DNA of 33,295 bases, taken from NCBI GenBank assembly GCA_017650045.1, contig JAGCFP010000059.1, positions 1 through 33,295 of the forward strand. Reading direction: 5' to 3'. The DNA is from Bacteroidaceae bacterium. Its GTDB lineage: Bacteria; Bacteroidota; Bacteroidia; Bacteroidales; Bacteroidaceae. The notes below the pieces were generated by a model. It did not search any database, was not told the DNA's origin, and saw only the letters and a program-made list of their open reading frames with translations. This document shows, one piece after another, positions 8,387-17,646 of the stretch. The position numbers and the translations under genes were made by a program. Every line of letters starts with the position of its first letter. Position 1 is the first letter of the stretch.

Positions 8387-8869
8387 TCATCCTTTTAGGA
8401 GTTTTTTCAATAGAAGAAGGGCATTTTGTATGGCTTTTTCTATATTTTGCGCTCTTCCATCGTCTCCTTCTTGCTTCATGGTTACCACTTTATCGTGATA
8501 AGCGGCCGCTATCCAAATGGTACCAACAGGACGTTCGTCATCACCTCCCGTAGGACCCGCTATGCCTGATGTAGCTACCGCGCAATCGGCATGTAGTGCT
8601 TTCATGGCACCCTTGGCCATCTCTTCTACCGTCTGAGCACTTACCACATTGTATCTTTCAATGGTTTCAGGACGTACGTTTAGGATCTGCTCCTTCACTT
8701 CATTCTGATAAGCCACAATGCTACCATTGAAATAAGACGAGCTACCTGATATGGAGGTCACTAATGCGGCAATTCCCCCACCCGTACAACTTTCGGCAGT
8801 GGCCATTGTCAGTTTCTTCTCTTTTAGAATGTCCCCAATCTCCTCTTCGATGAGTATTTTTTTATGCAT
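8387..8869 (-). CDS. pncC: CinA C-terminal domain protein (NMN amidohydrolase PncC-like)
   Basis: 160 residues, equal to the stand-alone CinA C-terminal domain. Motifs are [19 protein letters not shown] with the conserved Ser/Cys/Thr cluster, [26 protein letters not shown] and [19 protein letters not shown]. The family hydrolyses nicotinamide mononucleotide to nicotinate mononucleotide in NAD recycling. The N-terminal MoCF/COG1058 half of full CinA is absent, as in Bacteroidetes generally. It lies 108 bases after tsaD in the same direction, with a short AT-rich repeat between them, and no separate promoter stands out. Confidence 0.9.
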   Translation of the reverse strand: MHKKILIEEEIGDILKEKKLTMATAESCTGGGIAALVTSISGSSSYFNGSIVAYQNEVKEQILNVRPETIERYNVVSAQTVEEMAKGAMKALHADCAVATSGIAGPTGGDDERPVGTIWIAAAYHDKVVTMKQEGDDGRAQNIEKAIQNALLLLKKLLKG

Positions 8870-8940
8870 AGTTTTTCCTTTTTGAAAATTTTCTTTCTTT
8901 CGGTGCCTTCAAAACTTTCCCGTGAGTGAAACTTTTTTCT

Positions 8941-8970
8941 CTAGTTAGGAAAAAATATTTTCCTAGTTAG
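8941..8970. repeat. 30-base AT-rich dispersed repeat, third copy of the CTAGTTAGGAAAA element
   Basis: The segment opens and closes with CTAGTTAG, and its centre pairs (TAGGAAAA with TTTTCCTA around AATA). The same unit occurs at 24164-24202 and, in diverged form, at 32095-32130. Here it sits alone between tsaD and the pncC-like gene, without the hairpin and downstream parts found at the two other sites. Confidence 0.7.
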
Positions 8971-8977
8971 AAAACAA

Positions 8978-10000
8978 TTATTTGATTGAAACGCGCGAGT
9001 ATGCCGGTGCTTCTATCGGACAAAAATCTTTGTCTTGAAACTTATAATAGCCTGTAATGGCTATCATCGCCGCATTGTCAGTAGTATAGCTGAACTTCGG
9101 AATGAATATCTTCCATCCATAACGCCTAGCATGATCGCGGAACGCTTCACGAAGTCCGGTATTAGCCGATACTCCACCTGCAAGTGCCACCTCTTTTATT
9201 TTGTATTGTTTGGCTGCTTTGCGGAGCTTATCCATAAGGATATCCACGATGGTTGCCTCCAAAGAAGCAGCAAGATCAGTCTTGTGATGCTCCACAAAGT
9301 CAGGGTCTTCTTCCACCCATTTCTTCAGTGAATAAAGAAAAGATGTTTTCAATCCACTGAAACTGTAATCCAATCCAGGAATGTGCGGTTTATTAAAAGT
9401 GAAAGCCTGCGGATTACCTTGACGAGCCAATTTGTCGATGATAGGACCACCAGGATATCCCAATCCCATCACTTTGGAGCATTTGTCAATAGCTTCTCCT
9501 GCTGCATCATCGATGGTTTGTCCTAAGATTTCCATATCATTATAGGCTTTCACCAAGATAATCTGTGAGTTTCCTCCAGAAACCAAGAGGCAGAGGAATG
9601 GATACTCAGGTACTTCATTTGCTTCGTCATCCACTTTAATGAAATTGGCTAATACATGACCAGTCAGGTGATTAACATCAATCATTGGAATACCCAATGA
9701 GCGTGCAAACCCTTTAGCAAATGATACTCCAACTAAGAGAGAGCCCATTAATCCAGGACCACGCGTAAAAGCCACTGCGCTCAATTCTTCTTTCTTCACA
9801 CCCGCCTGTTTTAAAGCTTGATCTACCACAGGAACGATGTTTTGCTGATGTGCGCGAGAAGCCAATTCTGGCACCACTCCACCATATGCCATGTGAACTG
9901 CCTGACTAGCAGTGACATTGGAAAGCAGATAACCATCCTTGATGATAGCGGCAGAAGTATCGTCGCACGATGACTCAATACCTAATATAATTATATTCAT
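8978..10000 (-). CDS. tsaD: tRNA N6-adenosine threonylcarbamoyltransferase TsaD
   Basis: 340 residues from the ATG at 10000. The frame stays open further upstream to 10120, but only MNIIILGIESSCDDTSAAII is the canonical N terminus, and the longer form would run through a promoter-like box. TsaD transfers the threonylcarbamoyl group to A37 of ANN-decoding tRNAs. Metal-binding histidines are seen in VNHLTGHV. ASKHA-fold motifs include LLVSGGNSQI, DDAAGEAIDK, GYPGGPIID, FSGLKTS and ALAGGVSANTGLR. It is divergent from tamB, and both share the short region around 10000-10075. Confidence 0.96.
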   Translation of the reverse strand: MNIIILGIESSCDDTSAAIIKDGYLLSNVTASQAVHMAYGGVVPELASRAHQQNIVPVVDQALKQAGVKKEELSAVAFTRGPGLMGSLLVGVSFAKGFARSLGIPMIDVNHLTGHVLANFIKVDDEANEVPEYPFLCLLVSGGNSQIILVKAYNDMEILGQTIDDAAGEAIDKCSKVMGLGYPGGPIIDKLARQGNPQAFTFNKPHIPGLDYSFSGLKTSFLYSLKKWVEEDPDFVEHHKTDLAASLEATIVDILMDKLRKAAKQYKIKEVALAGGVSANTGLREAFRDHARRYGWKIFIPKFSYTTDNAAMIAITGYYKFQDKDFCPIEAPAYSRVSIK

Positions 10001-10023
10001 GTTATTCTTTTTAAAACTTTCTG

Positions 10024-10031
10024 CAAAAGTA
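10024..10031 (-). promoter_or_regulatory. Likely -7 box for tsaD
   Basis: Minus-strand TACTTTTG matches TAnnTTTG and lies 23 bases before the tsaD ATG at 10000. No good TTTG -33 box is seen at the expected distance, so the call rests on one element. It supports the 10000 start over the longer reading frame. Confidence 0.5.
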
Positions 10032-10049
10032 GTGATAAAAGTGGTATGT

Positions 10050-13000
10050 ATGACTTTTTTTAGTATTTTTGTTCTCGATTTATCAATAATACAGAGAAAG
10101 CTGGGGAATAAAATAAACAATATAACACGCTGGACAGTGATAGGTATCTTAGGAGCCTATATCGCTGTCATTATCTTGTTGAACATCCCGTTTGTTCAAC
10201 AAGGTATTGGTCGTATGGTCAGTCGTGAACTTTCCAAGACTCTGGGCTCTGAATTCTCCATTGGACATGTGGAATTAGGATTGCCCAACAGATTGATACT
10301 GGAAGACGTTACTCTGAAAGATCCATCAGGTGAAGAATTGGCAAGCATCGCCCGTACTTCTGCAAAAATCAGTTTAATGTCACTCTTTTCTGGAAAGATT
10401 TCCATAGGAACAGCACAACTTTTCGGACTTCAGATGCGTTTGCAGAAAGAGCATCCAGAGGCCACTCCCAATTATCAGTTCATTCTCGATGCTTTCGCTC
10501 CAAAAGATTCCACAGAATCAAAGACTAATTTAAATGTACGTATTAACTCGCTTTTGATACGCAATGGTGTGGTCACATATGATGTCCTTTCAGAGCCTCT
10601 TACGCCTGATACCTTCAATGTCAATCATCTGAATTTTAACGATATAGTTGCTAATATCTCGCTGAAGGCATTGACCAACGATTCTGTCAATGCTGCCATC
10701 CGCCGTATGAGTTTTCAAGAATTGCAGTCGGGTTTCCAATTGAACAACCTCAACTTTCACATGATGGGCAATAAGCAACAGGCGCTTGTGAAGACATTCA
10801 ACATCGAACTGCCTGCAACCTCCATCAAGATGGATTCCATTCGTTTAAACTACAATCTTCCTGAAATAAAGAATATTGCTGATGACGTGAACTTCAATTT
10901 TCTGTTAGACTCGCGTCATGTCACATTAAGAGACTTCTCAGCTTTTCTTCCCCTCTTTCAATCATTCTCAGATCCATTCAGTGTACGCCTTCAAGCAGAT
11001 GGAACACTGAATAACCTTCGTTGTCCGTTATTAGCCATCAATGCAGAGAATCACGTTGTTGCAGAAGGTAATGCCATATTCAGCAATCTCTCTCATCCTG
11101 ACAGTGCTTATGTAAGGGGCAGATTAGCAAGATTGAGGAGTGATGAACAAGGCATTCCCATGGTGTTGCGCAACCTTAATGCAGGATCCGACAATGGTTC
11201 TGAGTTCTTGCAAAGATTGGGAACGCTGAATTTCTCTGGCGACATAGATGGTTTCCTTCACAGTTTCAATGCTAATGGATTGCTACAAACCGAATTAGGT
11301 AACCTTCAAGGAAAGATGAAACTTAGTTCTGCTAGAGCGAATTCTCCTTTACATTATACAGGAGAGTTGGAAACCAGCGATTTTCTTCTGGGACAATTAT
11401 TAGCCCAAAAGGATTTAGGAAAAGTATCTATGGAGATGGAATTGAGTGGTGATGCTGTGCAACAAGGCTATCCTACCATAAAGATGAATGGATTGATTTC
11501 TTCGTTGGATTTTAAGGATTACACCTATCAGAACATCTTGCTTGATGGCGAATACACGCATGGAGGCTTTAATGGGAATCTGCTCCTTGATGATGAGAAT
11601 GTACAATTGAGCTTGAATGGTAACTTCAACACCCAAAGCGCATTGCCTGTCTATGATTTTACCGCTCGCTTGGATCGTTTATATCCAGCCGTCATTCATC
11701 TCACAGATACCTTGCGTCAAACGAAGGCTTCAGGTATATTAAGAGCCAACTTCCGTGGACGCACTATAGACGATATGATTGGCAGCGTAGATCTTGATAG
11801 CCTTACATTTAGTACGGATGAAGAAGAGCATTTCTTGAGAAACTTCCATGTGGATGCCCGTATCGCTGAAGACGGCAATAAGCTTATCCACGTGGATTCT
11901 GACGTGATGAAAGGTGAGATACGTGGCGCATTCTCTTATGAGACCTTACCTGCCAGTATCATGAAGATTCTTGAAAGATATATTCCATCCTTAGTCAGTG
12001 CAGGTACTCAGAAGAAGCAAACCAGTAATGTATTTGAGTTCAGTTTCAATCTAACCAATACGGACATATTGGCTGCTATTACTGAGATTCCAGTGAAACT
12101 CTATTCTCAGTCTGTTCTTTCAGGTTATGTGAATGAGCGCTTGCAGCAGATTCGCGTTGAAGGATTCTTCCCTCGATTGCGCTATGACAATAGGTTTATT
12201 GAATCAGGTACCCTTCTTTGTGATAACCAAGACGATCGCTTGCGCCTGAATGTACGCTTCAATAATGTCAATCAGCAAAACTCCATGAACGTCTCTGCTC
12301 AGGCATTGGTGCAGAATGACAGTTTGCAAGCCAGTGTGAATTGGGGAAACAATGGTGCAAGTACCTATAGTGGGCGTTTAGCTGCCCTCACACTATTTGA
12401 ACGCGTGCAGACAGATCGGAAATCAGCATTGAAAACCACCATTCATGTACAACCTTCCGACCTTGTCATCAGTGATACACTTTGGAATATCCATCCTTCG
12501 TTGGTCACTATTGAAAATGGAAAGGTGGCCATAGACAACTTCCTTATCAATCATGAAGACAGACACCTCAGTGTGGATGGCCTGCTTTCTGAATCGGACG
12601 AAGACAGTGTGTATCTTGATTTGAAAGGCATCGATTTGAAGTATGTGTTTGATGTGGCTGATTTAGGGGTTAACCTCTCTGGATTTGCAACGGGCCCTGC
12701 CGTTGCAAGCAGTGTGATGAAAGAGCCAAAACTTAATGCTGATCTCTTTATTCAGAGTATTGGTTTTGAAAATGGTTATTTAGGTGATGCTCAAGCCCAT
12801 CTGGAATGGCATCATCCAGTAGAAGGTTTATATATAGATGTGGATATCACAGAACAAGAATTGGCACAAACTCATGTCGAGGGCTATATCTATCCCCTCA
12901 AACCAACCAGTTCGCTTGATATTCAAGTTAAGGCTGGAGGAACAAACCTTCAGTTCTTGGAAAGTATTCTAGAAGATATCACGCCCAGTTTGTATGGTCG

Positions 13001-14624
13001 TGCCTTCGGTGATGTACGTGTTTATGGCAAGTTCAAGGCACTTACTTTGGAAGGATCGGCTGCTGTAGATGCTGCGATGAAGATTGATTTCCTGAACATC
13101 TTCGTCCATCTCACAGACACCATTCAAGTGCATCCAGGAGGATTGCGGTTTGTAAACAATCGTATCTTTGATGATGAAGGACACATGGGGCATGCCAATG
13201 GTGAGCTTAACTATGAGCATTTTAAAAACATCAGCTATAATTTCAATATTGATTTAGATAACATGCTCCTGTTGAACACCAAATCTGTCGTAGATTTCCC
13301 CTTCTACGGTACAGTCTATGGTACTGGTAATGTAAATATTACAGGTAATCCTCAAACAGGCATGAACATTGATGTGGCAGTGACAACCAATAGGAATTCT
13401 GTATTTACCTATATCAAAGACTATGTGTCTACGGCCACAGAAGATGGGTTTATCAAGTTTGTTGATAAGACTCCTCGACGTACTATTCAAGACCCGTTGC
13501 CACTTTCTGAATTCGACTTAGCGCAACAAACGGAAGAGGAAGAGGAAGAGGACGATTCTTTTGGAGATATTCGTCTGAACTTGATGGCAGATGTGACCAG
13601 AGATATGAACTTGCGTATTGTGATGGATCCGTTCTCTGGTGATAATATCAGTTGCTACGGATCTGGAAACCTTAGTGCTGAATATTTCAATAAGGGAGAC
13701 TTCCGTCTTTTTGGTGCTTACAATATCAATCAGGGCGTCTATAAGATGAGTATCCAACAGATCATGAAGAAAGATTTTACCATACTAGATGGTAGTTCCA
13801 TCACTTTTGATGGTGAACCACTTGATGGTGTACTCGACCTTCAGACGCGCTATCAGGTAAACTCTGCTTCACTGAACGACCTTATTCCCAATGCGAGTGC
13901 ATACGTAGATCAGACACTTGTGCGCGTAAACTGTCTGCTGAACATGACAGGACGTCTTACTACTCCATCAGTTAGCATGGGACTTGAATTACCTTTGGAA
14001 CGCGATGAAGTTCAGGCATTGGTACAGAACTATATTGCTACTGATGAGCAAATGAACACGCAGATCCTATATCTGCTTACCATTGGAAAATTCTACATGC
14101 CAGAAAATAATGGGACGCAATCTAACATTGCTTCCAGCGTGGTATCCTCTACCCTTTCTGGACAACTAAACAGTATGCTTTCCAACGTGATAAATAATAA
14201 CAACTGGAATTTCGGAACCAATTTCAGTACGGGGGAGAATGGATGGACTGATATGGAAGTTGAAGGTATTCTTTCTGGACAATTACTGAATAACCGATTG
14301 CTAATAAATGGTAATTTTGGCTATAGAGAGAATCAAATGATGAATACAAATACTAACTTTGTAGGTGACTTTGAGGCAGAATGGTTAGTAAATAGTTCAG
14401 GAAACATACGTCTGAAAGCTTATAATGAGACGAATGATCGATCCTATATACGTACCAACCTCACCACTCAAGGCATTGGTATCATCTTCCGTAAGGACTT
14501 CGACAGATGGAGTGAATTGATGTTTTGGAATCGTTGGAGGCTCAATCGTCCTCAGAAGGATGTACAAGAAACGGCTGCAGAAACAGCTACTGAAACAGAA
14601 ACTGCGATAGATAATAACAACTAA
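10050..14624 (+). CDS. tamB: TamB-like translocation and assembly module protein (DUF490)
   Basis: About 1524 residues, normal for Bacteroidetes TamB. One N-terminal membrane helix (WTVIGILGAYIAVIILLNIP) anchors it in the inner membrane. The rest is a long beta-rich periplasmic body of the AsmA/TamB type, ending in the conserved DUF490 domain of roughly 400 residues. That domain contains YNINQGVYKMSIQQI, the IATDEQMNTQILYLLTIGKF region and the asparagine-rich LSNVINNNNWNF segment. TamB works with the Omp85 protein TamA, or TamL in Bacteroidetes, in envelope lipid or protein transport. tamL is the convergent neighbour. The start is uncertain: ATG 10050 is the first after tsaD, but a -7-like box at 10064-10071 would put transcription downstream of it, favouring a non-ATG start such as CTG at 10101. 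Confidence 0.93.
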   Translation: MTFFSIFVLDLSIIQRKLGNKINNITRWTVIGILGAYIAVIILLNIPFVQQGIGRMVSRELSKTLGSEFSIGHVELGLPNRLILEDVTLKDPSGEELASIARTSAKISLMSLFSGKISIGTAQLFGLQMRLQKEHPEATPNYQFILDAFAPKDSTESKTNLNVRINSLLIRNGVVTYDVLSEPLTPDTFNVNHLNFNDIVANISLKALTNDSVNAAIRRMSFQELQSGFQLNNLNFHMMGNKQQALVKTFNIELPATSIKMDSIRLNYNLPEIKNIADDVNFNFLLDSRHVTLRDFSAFLPLFQSFSDPFSVRLQADGTLNNLRCPLLAINAENHVVAEGNAIFSNLSHPDSAYVRGRLARLRSDEQGIPMVLRNLNAGSDNGSEFLQRLGTLNFSGDIDGFLHSFNANGLLQTELGNLQGKMKLSSARANSPLHYTGELETSDFLLGQLLAQKDLGKVSMEMELSGDAVQQGYPTIKMNGLISSLDFKDYTYQNILLDGEYTHGGFNGNLLLDDENVQLSLNGNFNTQSALPVYDFTARLDRLYPAVIHLTDTLRQTKASGILRANFRGRTIDDMIGSVDLDSLTFSTDEEEHFLRNFHVDARIAEDGNKLIHVDSDVMKGEIRGAFSYETLPASIMKILERYIPSLVSAGTQKKQTSNVFEFSFNLTNTDILAAITEIPVKLYSQSVLSGYVNERLQQIRVEGFFPRLRYDNRFIESGTLLCDNQDDRLRLNVRFNNVNQQNSMNVSAQALVQNDSLQASVNWGNNGASTYSGRLAALTLFERVQTDRKSALKTTIHVQPSDLVISDTLWNIHPSLVTIENGKVAIDNFLINHEDRHLSVDGLLSESDEDSVYLDLKGIDLKYVFDVADLGVNLSGFATGPAVASSVMKEPKLNADLFIQSIGFENGYLGDAQAHLEWHHPVEGLYIDVDITEQELAQTHVEGYIYPLKPTSSLDIQVKAGGTNLQFLESILEDITPSLYGRAFGDVRVYGKFKALTLEGSAAVDAAMKIDFLNIFVHLTDTIQVHPGGLRFVNNRIFDDEGHMGHANGELNYEHFKNISYNFNIDLDNMLLLNTKSVVDFPFYGTVYGTGNVNITGNPQTGMNIDVAVTTNRNSVFTYIKDYVSTATEDGFIKFVDKTPRRTIQDPLPLSEFDLAQQTEEEEEEDDSFGDIRLNLMADVTRDMNLRIVMDPFSGDNISCYGSGNLSAEYFNKGDFRLFGAYNINQGVYKMSIQQIMKKDFTILDGSSITFDGEPLDGVLDLQTRYQVNSASLNDLIPNASAYVDQTLVRVNCLLNMTGRLTTPSVSMGLELPLERDEVQALVQNYIATDEQMNTQILYLLTIGKFYMPENNGTQSNIASSVVSSTLSGQLNSMLSNVINNNNWNFGTNFSTGENGWTDMEVEGILSGQLLNNRLLINGNFGYRENQMMNTNTNFVGDFEAEWLVNSSGNIRLKAYNETNDRSYIRTNLTTQGIGIIFRKDFDRWSELMFWNRWRLNRPQKDVQETAAETATETETAIDNNN
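10064..10071 (+). promoter_or_regulatory. Possible -7 box for tamB
   Basis: TATTTTTG matches TAnnTTTG on the plus strand, with no convincing -33 box. If it is used, the transcript starts near 10077 and the ATG at 10050 cannot be the tamB start. Confidence 0.35.
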
Positions 14625-14653
14625 TATATGTATCACTTTAAAACAGAATGATT

Positions 14654-15193
14654 ATGAAAAAGTTAAGTTGGAAATTGGCGACCCTCATGATGTGTGGAGC
14701 CTTTGTGTTCTCTTCTTGCATTGGTTCATTCGCATTGCACCACAAGGTGTTGGATTGGAATCAGGGCATTGGTGACAAGTGGGTGAATGAAATCGTATTC
14801 CTTGCACTGAATATCGTTCCTGTGTATGGTATCTGTTATTTGGCTGATGCTTTGGTAATCAACTCCATCGAATTCTGGAGTGGCGAGAATCCTGTGGCAA
14901 GTATTGGTGATGTTCGTCAAGTTAAAGGTGAGAATGGCAACTACTTTGTTACAACCTTGGAGAATGGCTATTCTATCACTAAGGAAGGTGAAGACCTTTC
15001 CATGAGTCTGGTTTACAACCATGATAACAACTCTTGGAATGTTATTCAGAATGGCGAGACTACAGAACTCTTCCGCATCAATGAGAATGGTGCTGTGGAG
15101 TATGCACTTCCTAATGGAGAGGCAATGATCGTGATGCCTGATGCACAAGGTGTGGCTTCACTTCGTGCTGCAACCTCATATGCGATGAGATAA
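14654..15193 (+). CDS. DUF3332-type lipoprotein
   Basis: 179 residues from the ATG at 14654; an earlier in-frame ATG at 14648 only adds two residues. A lipoprotein signal peptide ends in FVFSSC, so the protein should be lipid-anchored at Cys. It continues with IGSFALHHKVLDWNQGIGDK and VFLALNIVPVYGICYLADAL, the pattern of the DUF3332 family. A second hydrophobic stretch sits at about 50-65. The C-terminal half is soluble and polar. It follows tamB by about 30 bases and is probably cotranscribed, ending at a strong terminator. Function unknown. Confidence 0.85.
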   Translation: MKKLSWKLATLMMCGAFVFSSCIGSFALHHKVLDWNQGIGDKWVNEIVFLALNIVPVYGICYLADALVINSIEFWSGENPVASIGDVRQVKGENGNYFVTTLENGYSITKEGEDLSMSLVYNHDNNSWNVIQNGETTELFRINENGAVEYALPNGEAMIVMPDAQGVASLRAATSYAMR

Positions 15194-15214
15194 GAACGTT
15201 GAAAGCATATTAAA

Positions 15215-15248
15215 CAGAAAAGGCGTACATTTTTGTACGCCTTTTCTG
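15215..15248. terminator. Bidirectional intrinsic terminator between the tamB operon and tamL
   Basis: A perfect 14-bp inverted repeat, CAGAAAAGGCGTAC and GTACGCCTTTTCTG, surrounds a six-base loop. A-rich and T-rich flanks lie on either side. It sits in the 65-base gap between converging genes and can serve both strands. Confidence 0.9.
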
Positions 15249-15258
15249 TAATCTTTTG

Positions 15259-17562
15259 TTAGAACGGATAGCCCACAGCAAAGTGGAAAGCAAAGTCGCG
15301 ACTGAAACGAGGATGGAAGATTGGATAACGATGCTTACCACTCTCATAGACTGGGTTGATGGCTTTCATACCACCATCTAAACGAAGGATAAAGAAATCA
15401 AGGTCGAGGCGGATACCTAAGCCATAGGCAAAAGCAATCTGCTTATAAAACTTGTCAAAGCGGAACTTTCCTCCTGGCTGACTTTCATAATCTCGGATGG
15501 TCCATATATTGCCAGCATCCACGAAAAGTGCACTCTGGATTTTCCAGAAAAGCTTGCTGCGAAATTCCATGCTGGCATCGAACTTGATATCACCCGTCTG
15601 ATTAAGGAAGTTGCCATCACCAGGAAAAGAACCAGGACCTAAATCACGTACAGACCAACCTCTTACACTGTTGGCTCCTCCAGAGAAGTAACGCTTCTCG
15701 AAAGGAACCATCTTGGCATTACCATAAGGAAATGCTACGCCAAGGTTCAGATGGTAAGAGAGGGAGTTCTTAAGGTCGAAAGCGATATTCTTCGCATAAT
15801 CAAAATCAGCCCTGATGTATTGTGCAAAAGGAATATTCAGGATGGAATACTCCCCTTCTTTATTCTGATGCATGCTTGTTAACTTAGCCAAGCCATAAAG
15901 CACGTTTCCTGCCGACTCCACATTAAAACGCAGAGAATATGAATTATCTGCTACTGTCGTTGTTGGCAATGCACCAGTGGCACTGTTATAAACATAACTG
16001 TATCCTGCACGTACGATTAAGCGATCTTCGTAATTATAGCGCAAAATATAATTCTGCTTTTCTATCAGGTAACGCTCTTCAAACTTAGGATCCAACCACG
16101 GCATGTAAAGATAATTAATGTCAAGAGCATCTATCTGGTGACGCGTATGCAAACTCTTCGATTGCCATTTATAGCTCCAGTTGGTTGATGCTACTATACG
16201 CGTGAATTCTGGACGCATCTGATAATTATACTGCAAACCAAATTCCGTATTGGCACGAATGTTTCTTCGGAAATCATTCGAAAGGAATGGGAACAGAAAA
16301 CGAGGGAAGTTGATAGAGGTCTCTGCTCCAAGTTCTGTATAACTCTCGTTGCGATATTGTCCATGCAGACCAGAGACGGCCTCATAAGCTCCACGCACAC
16401 GAAACATAAACAACTCTGACCCACGGAAGAGGTTGCGATTCTGATAGGAAACCGAAAGCGCTGCACCTAGGTCACCAGCAGAGTTTGTGCCCTCTACTTC
16501 CAACGATACGGATTGCAACTTATTCTTCGTAAGTAAGATATAAGCATTAAGTTTTGTACTGTCATTAGCTTCAGGCTCAAAGCGTACATTCGTGTAGCGT
16601 AGTGTAGATAGACGGCCAAAGTTGTTGTAGGTCTTTTGGATATTCGCCTGATTATATAATTCTCCTGGATTAATCCACGTCGTATTAACCAATGTACGCG
16701 GACGGATATATAGCCTATTCTTGTAATAGATTGGATAGCCACGATAATGGATAGAGTCAGACACATCGAAAGCGTCCTGTACATTCCGTTGCAACACATC
16801 ATAGTCAGTCACAAAGCTTACCTTATTAATATTATAAGGGCGATAAGGCTGCTCTACACCATTCACAATATTGGGATGCAGATGCAGTGTAACATCAGCT
16901 TGATAAGTGTTACGTGCTGTATCTGCCGTATAAGTCAGCAGTTCCTTATTAAAACGATAATAGCCATTGTTCAGTAAATGTGTAGCAATACGTTGTCGTT
17001 CTTCATCCAGCAAATTGATATTGAAATTCATTCCTTCATGAAGTAGGGAATTCGCAGAATCAGCTTGAATAAGTTGGCGAATAGGCTCGTTGGGAATATC
17101 ATAATTCAGCGAGCGCACCTTGTATGGGCGACCCGATGTCACCTTGTAGGTCACTTCCCTTGTTTTCTTATGCGTCTTGATGATACTTTCCACACTGGCA
17201 CCCATATACCCCATGTTTCGCACAGCACGGGTCAGCTGATCGCGCGTACGTTCATCTTCTTCTTCACTATAAATCACAGGCTCATCACCTATCCTACGAA
17301 ACATACGGTTCACCCATTTGGTAGTGTCTCTACCAGAAAGATTATAGATGTAGAGTTGCGTATGAAATAATCCGAAGAGTTTGGAATTAGGACTTTGGCG
17401 CAGATAAAGGGATAAGTCTGAGGTATTGATATCCTTATTGTCGCTTTCCACAGAAATGCCGTCGAGCAGATAGCTTCCCTCTGGTACATACTTTGTGGCT
17501 GAACATGATGCCAACAACATCATGACTAAAACCACCAGAAAAGGATATGCTCTCGACTTCAT
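15259..17562 (-). CDS. tamL: TamL, Omp85-family outer-membrane lipoprotein (TamA counterpart)
   Basis: 767 residues. The signal peptide ends in a lipobox (MMLLASC), so unlike proteobacterial TamA this protein is predicted to be lipidated. That is typical of Bacteroidetes TamL. POTRA-like repeats fill the N-terminal part (about 25-330). The C-terminal surface-antigen/Omp85 barrel (about 430-767) includes KRYFSGGANSVRGWSVRDLG, which holds the conserved barrel-lumen motif, and ends in aromatic FAVGYPF. TamL partners TamB, encoded convergently next door, in outer-membrane biogenesis. It reads away from the SpoU gene, and a TATCTTTG box sits at 17588-17595 upstream of the ATG. Confidence 0.94.
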   Translation of the reverse strand: MKSRAYPFLVVLVMMLLASCSATKYVPEGSYLLDGISVESDNKDINTSDLSLYLRQSPNSKLFGLFHTQLYIYNLSGRDTTKWVNRMFRRIGDEPVIYSEEEDERTRDQLTRAVRNMGYMGASVESIIKTHKKTREVTYKVTSGRPYKVRSLNYDIPNEPIRQLIQADSANSLLHEGMNFNINLLDEERQRIATHLLNNGYYRFNKELLTYTADTARNTYQADVTLHLHPNIVNGVEQPYRPYNINKVSFVTDYDVLQRNVQDAFDVSDSIHYRGYPIYYKNRLYIRPRTLVNTTWINPGELYNQANIQKTYNNFGRLSTLRYTNVRFEPEANDSTKLNAYILLTKNKLQSVSLEVEGTNSAGDLGAALSVSYQNRNLFRGSELFMFRVRGAYEAVSGLHGQYRNESYTELGAETSINFPRFLFPFLSNDFRRNIRANTEFGLQYNYQMRPEFTRIVASTNWSYKWQSKSLHTRHQIDALDINYLYMPWLDPKFEERYLIEKQNYILRYNYEDRLIVRAGYSYVYNSATGALPTTTVADNSYSLRFNVESAGNVLYGLAKLTSMHQNKEGEYSILNIPFAQYIRADFDYAKNIAFDLKNSLSYHLNLGVAFPYGNAKMVPFEKRYFSGGANSVRGWSVRDLGPGSFPGDGNFLNQTGDIKFDASMEFRSKLFWKIQSALFVDAGNIWTIRDYESQPGGKFRFDKFYKQIAFAYGLGIRLDLDFFILRLDGGMKAINPVYESGKHRYPIFHPRFSRDFAFHFAVGYPF

Positions 17563-17587
17563 GAACTAAACTCAGCTTTTTATGTAG

Positions 17588-17595
17588 CAAAGATA
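17588..17595 (-). promoter_or_regulatory. -7 box for tamL
   Basis: Minus-strand TATCTTTG lies 25 bases before the tamL ATG and matches TAnnTTTG. The back-to-back SpoU box starts 22 bases away, so the two divergent promoters share a very small region. Confidence 0.6.
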
Positions 17596-17617
17596 GTTCT
17601 ATTTCTTAAAATATACG

Positions 17618-17625
17618 TACATTTG
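17618..17625 (+). promoter_or_regulatory. -7 box for the SpoU methyltransferase gene
   Basis: TACATTTG on the plus strand gives a predicted start near 17631. It overlaps an upstream in-frame ATG at 17623, which therefore cannot be the translation start, and supports the ATG at 17647. Confidence 0.6.
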
Positions 17626-17646
17626 CAGTGGAAAATCTTAGAAAGT

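Noticed and set aside
10001-10120. N-terminal extension of TsaD by 40 residues
   Set aside because: TsaD proteins begin at the MNIIILGIESSCDD-type segment, and the extension overlaps promoter-like boxes.
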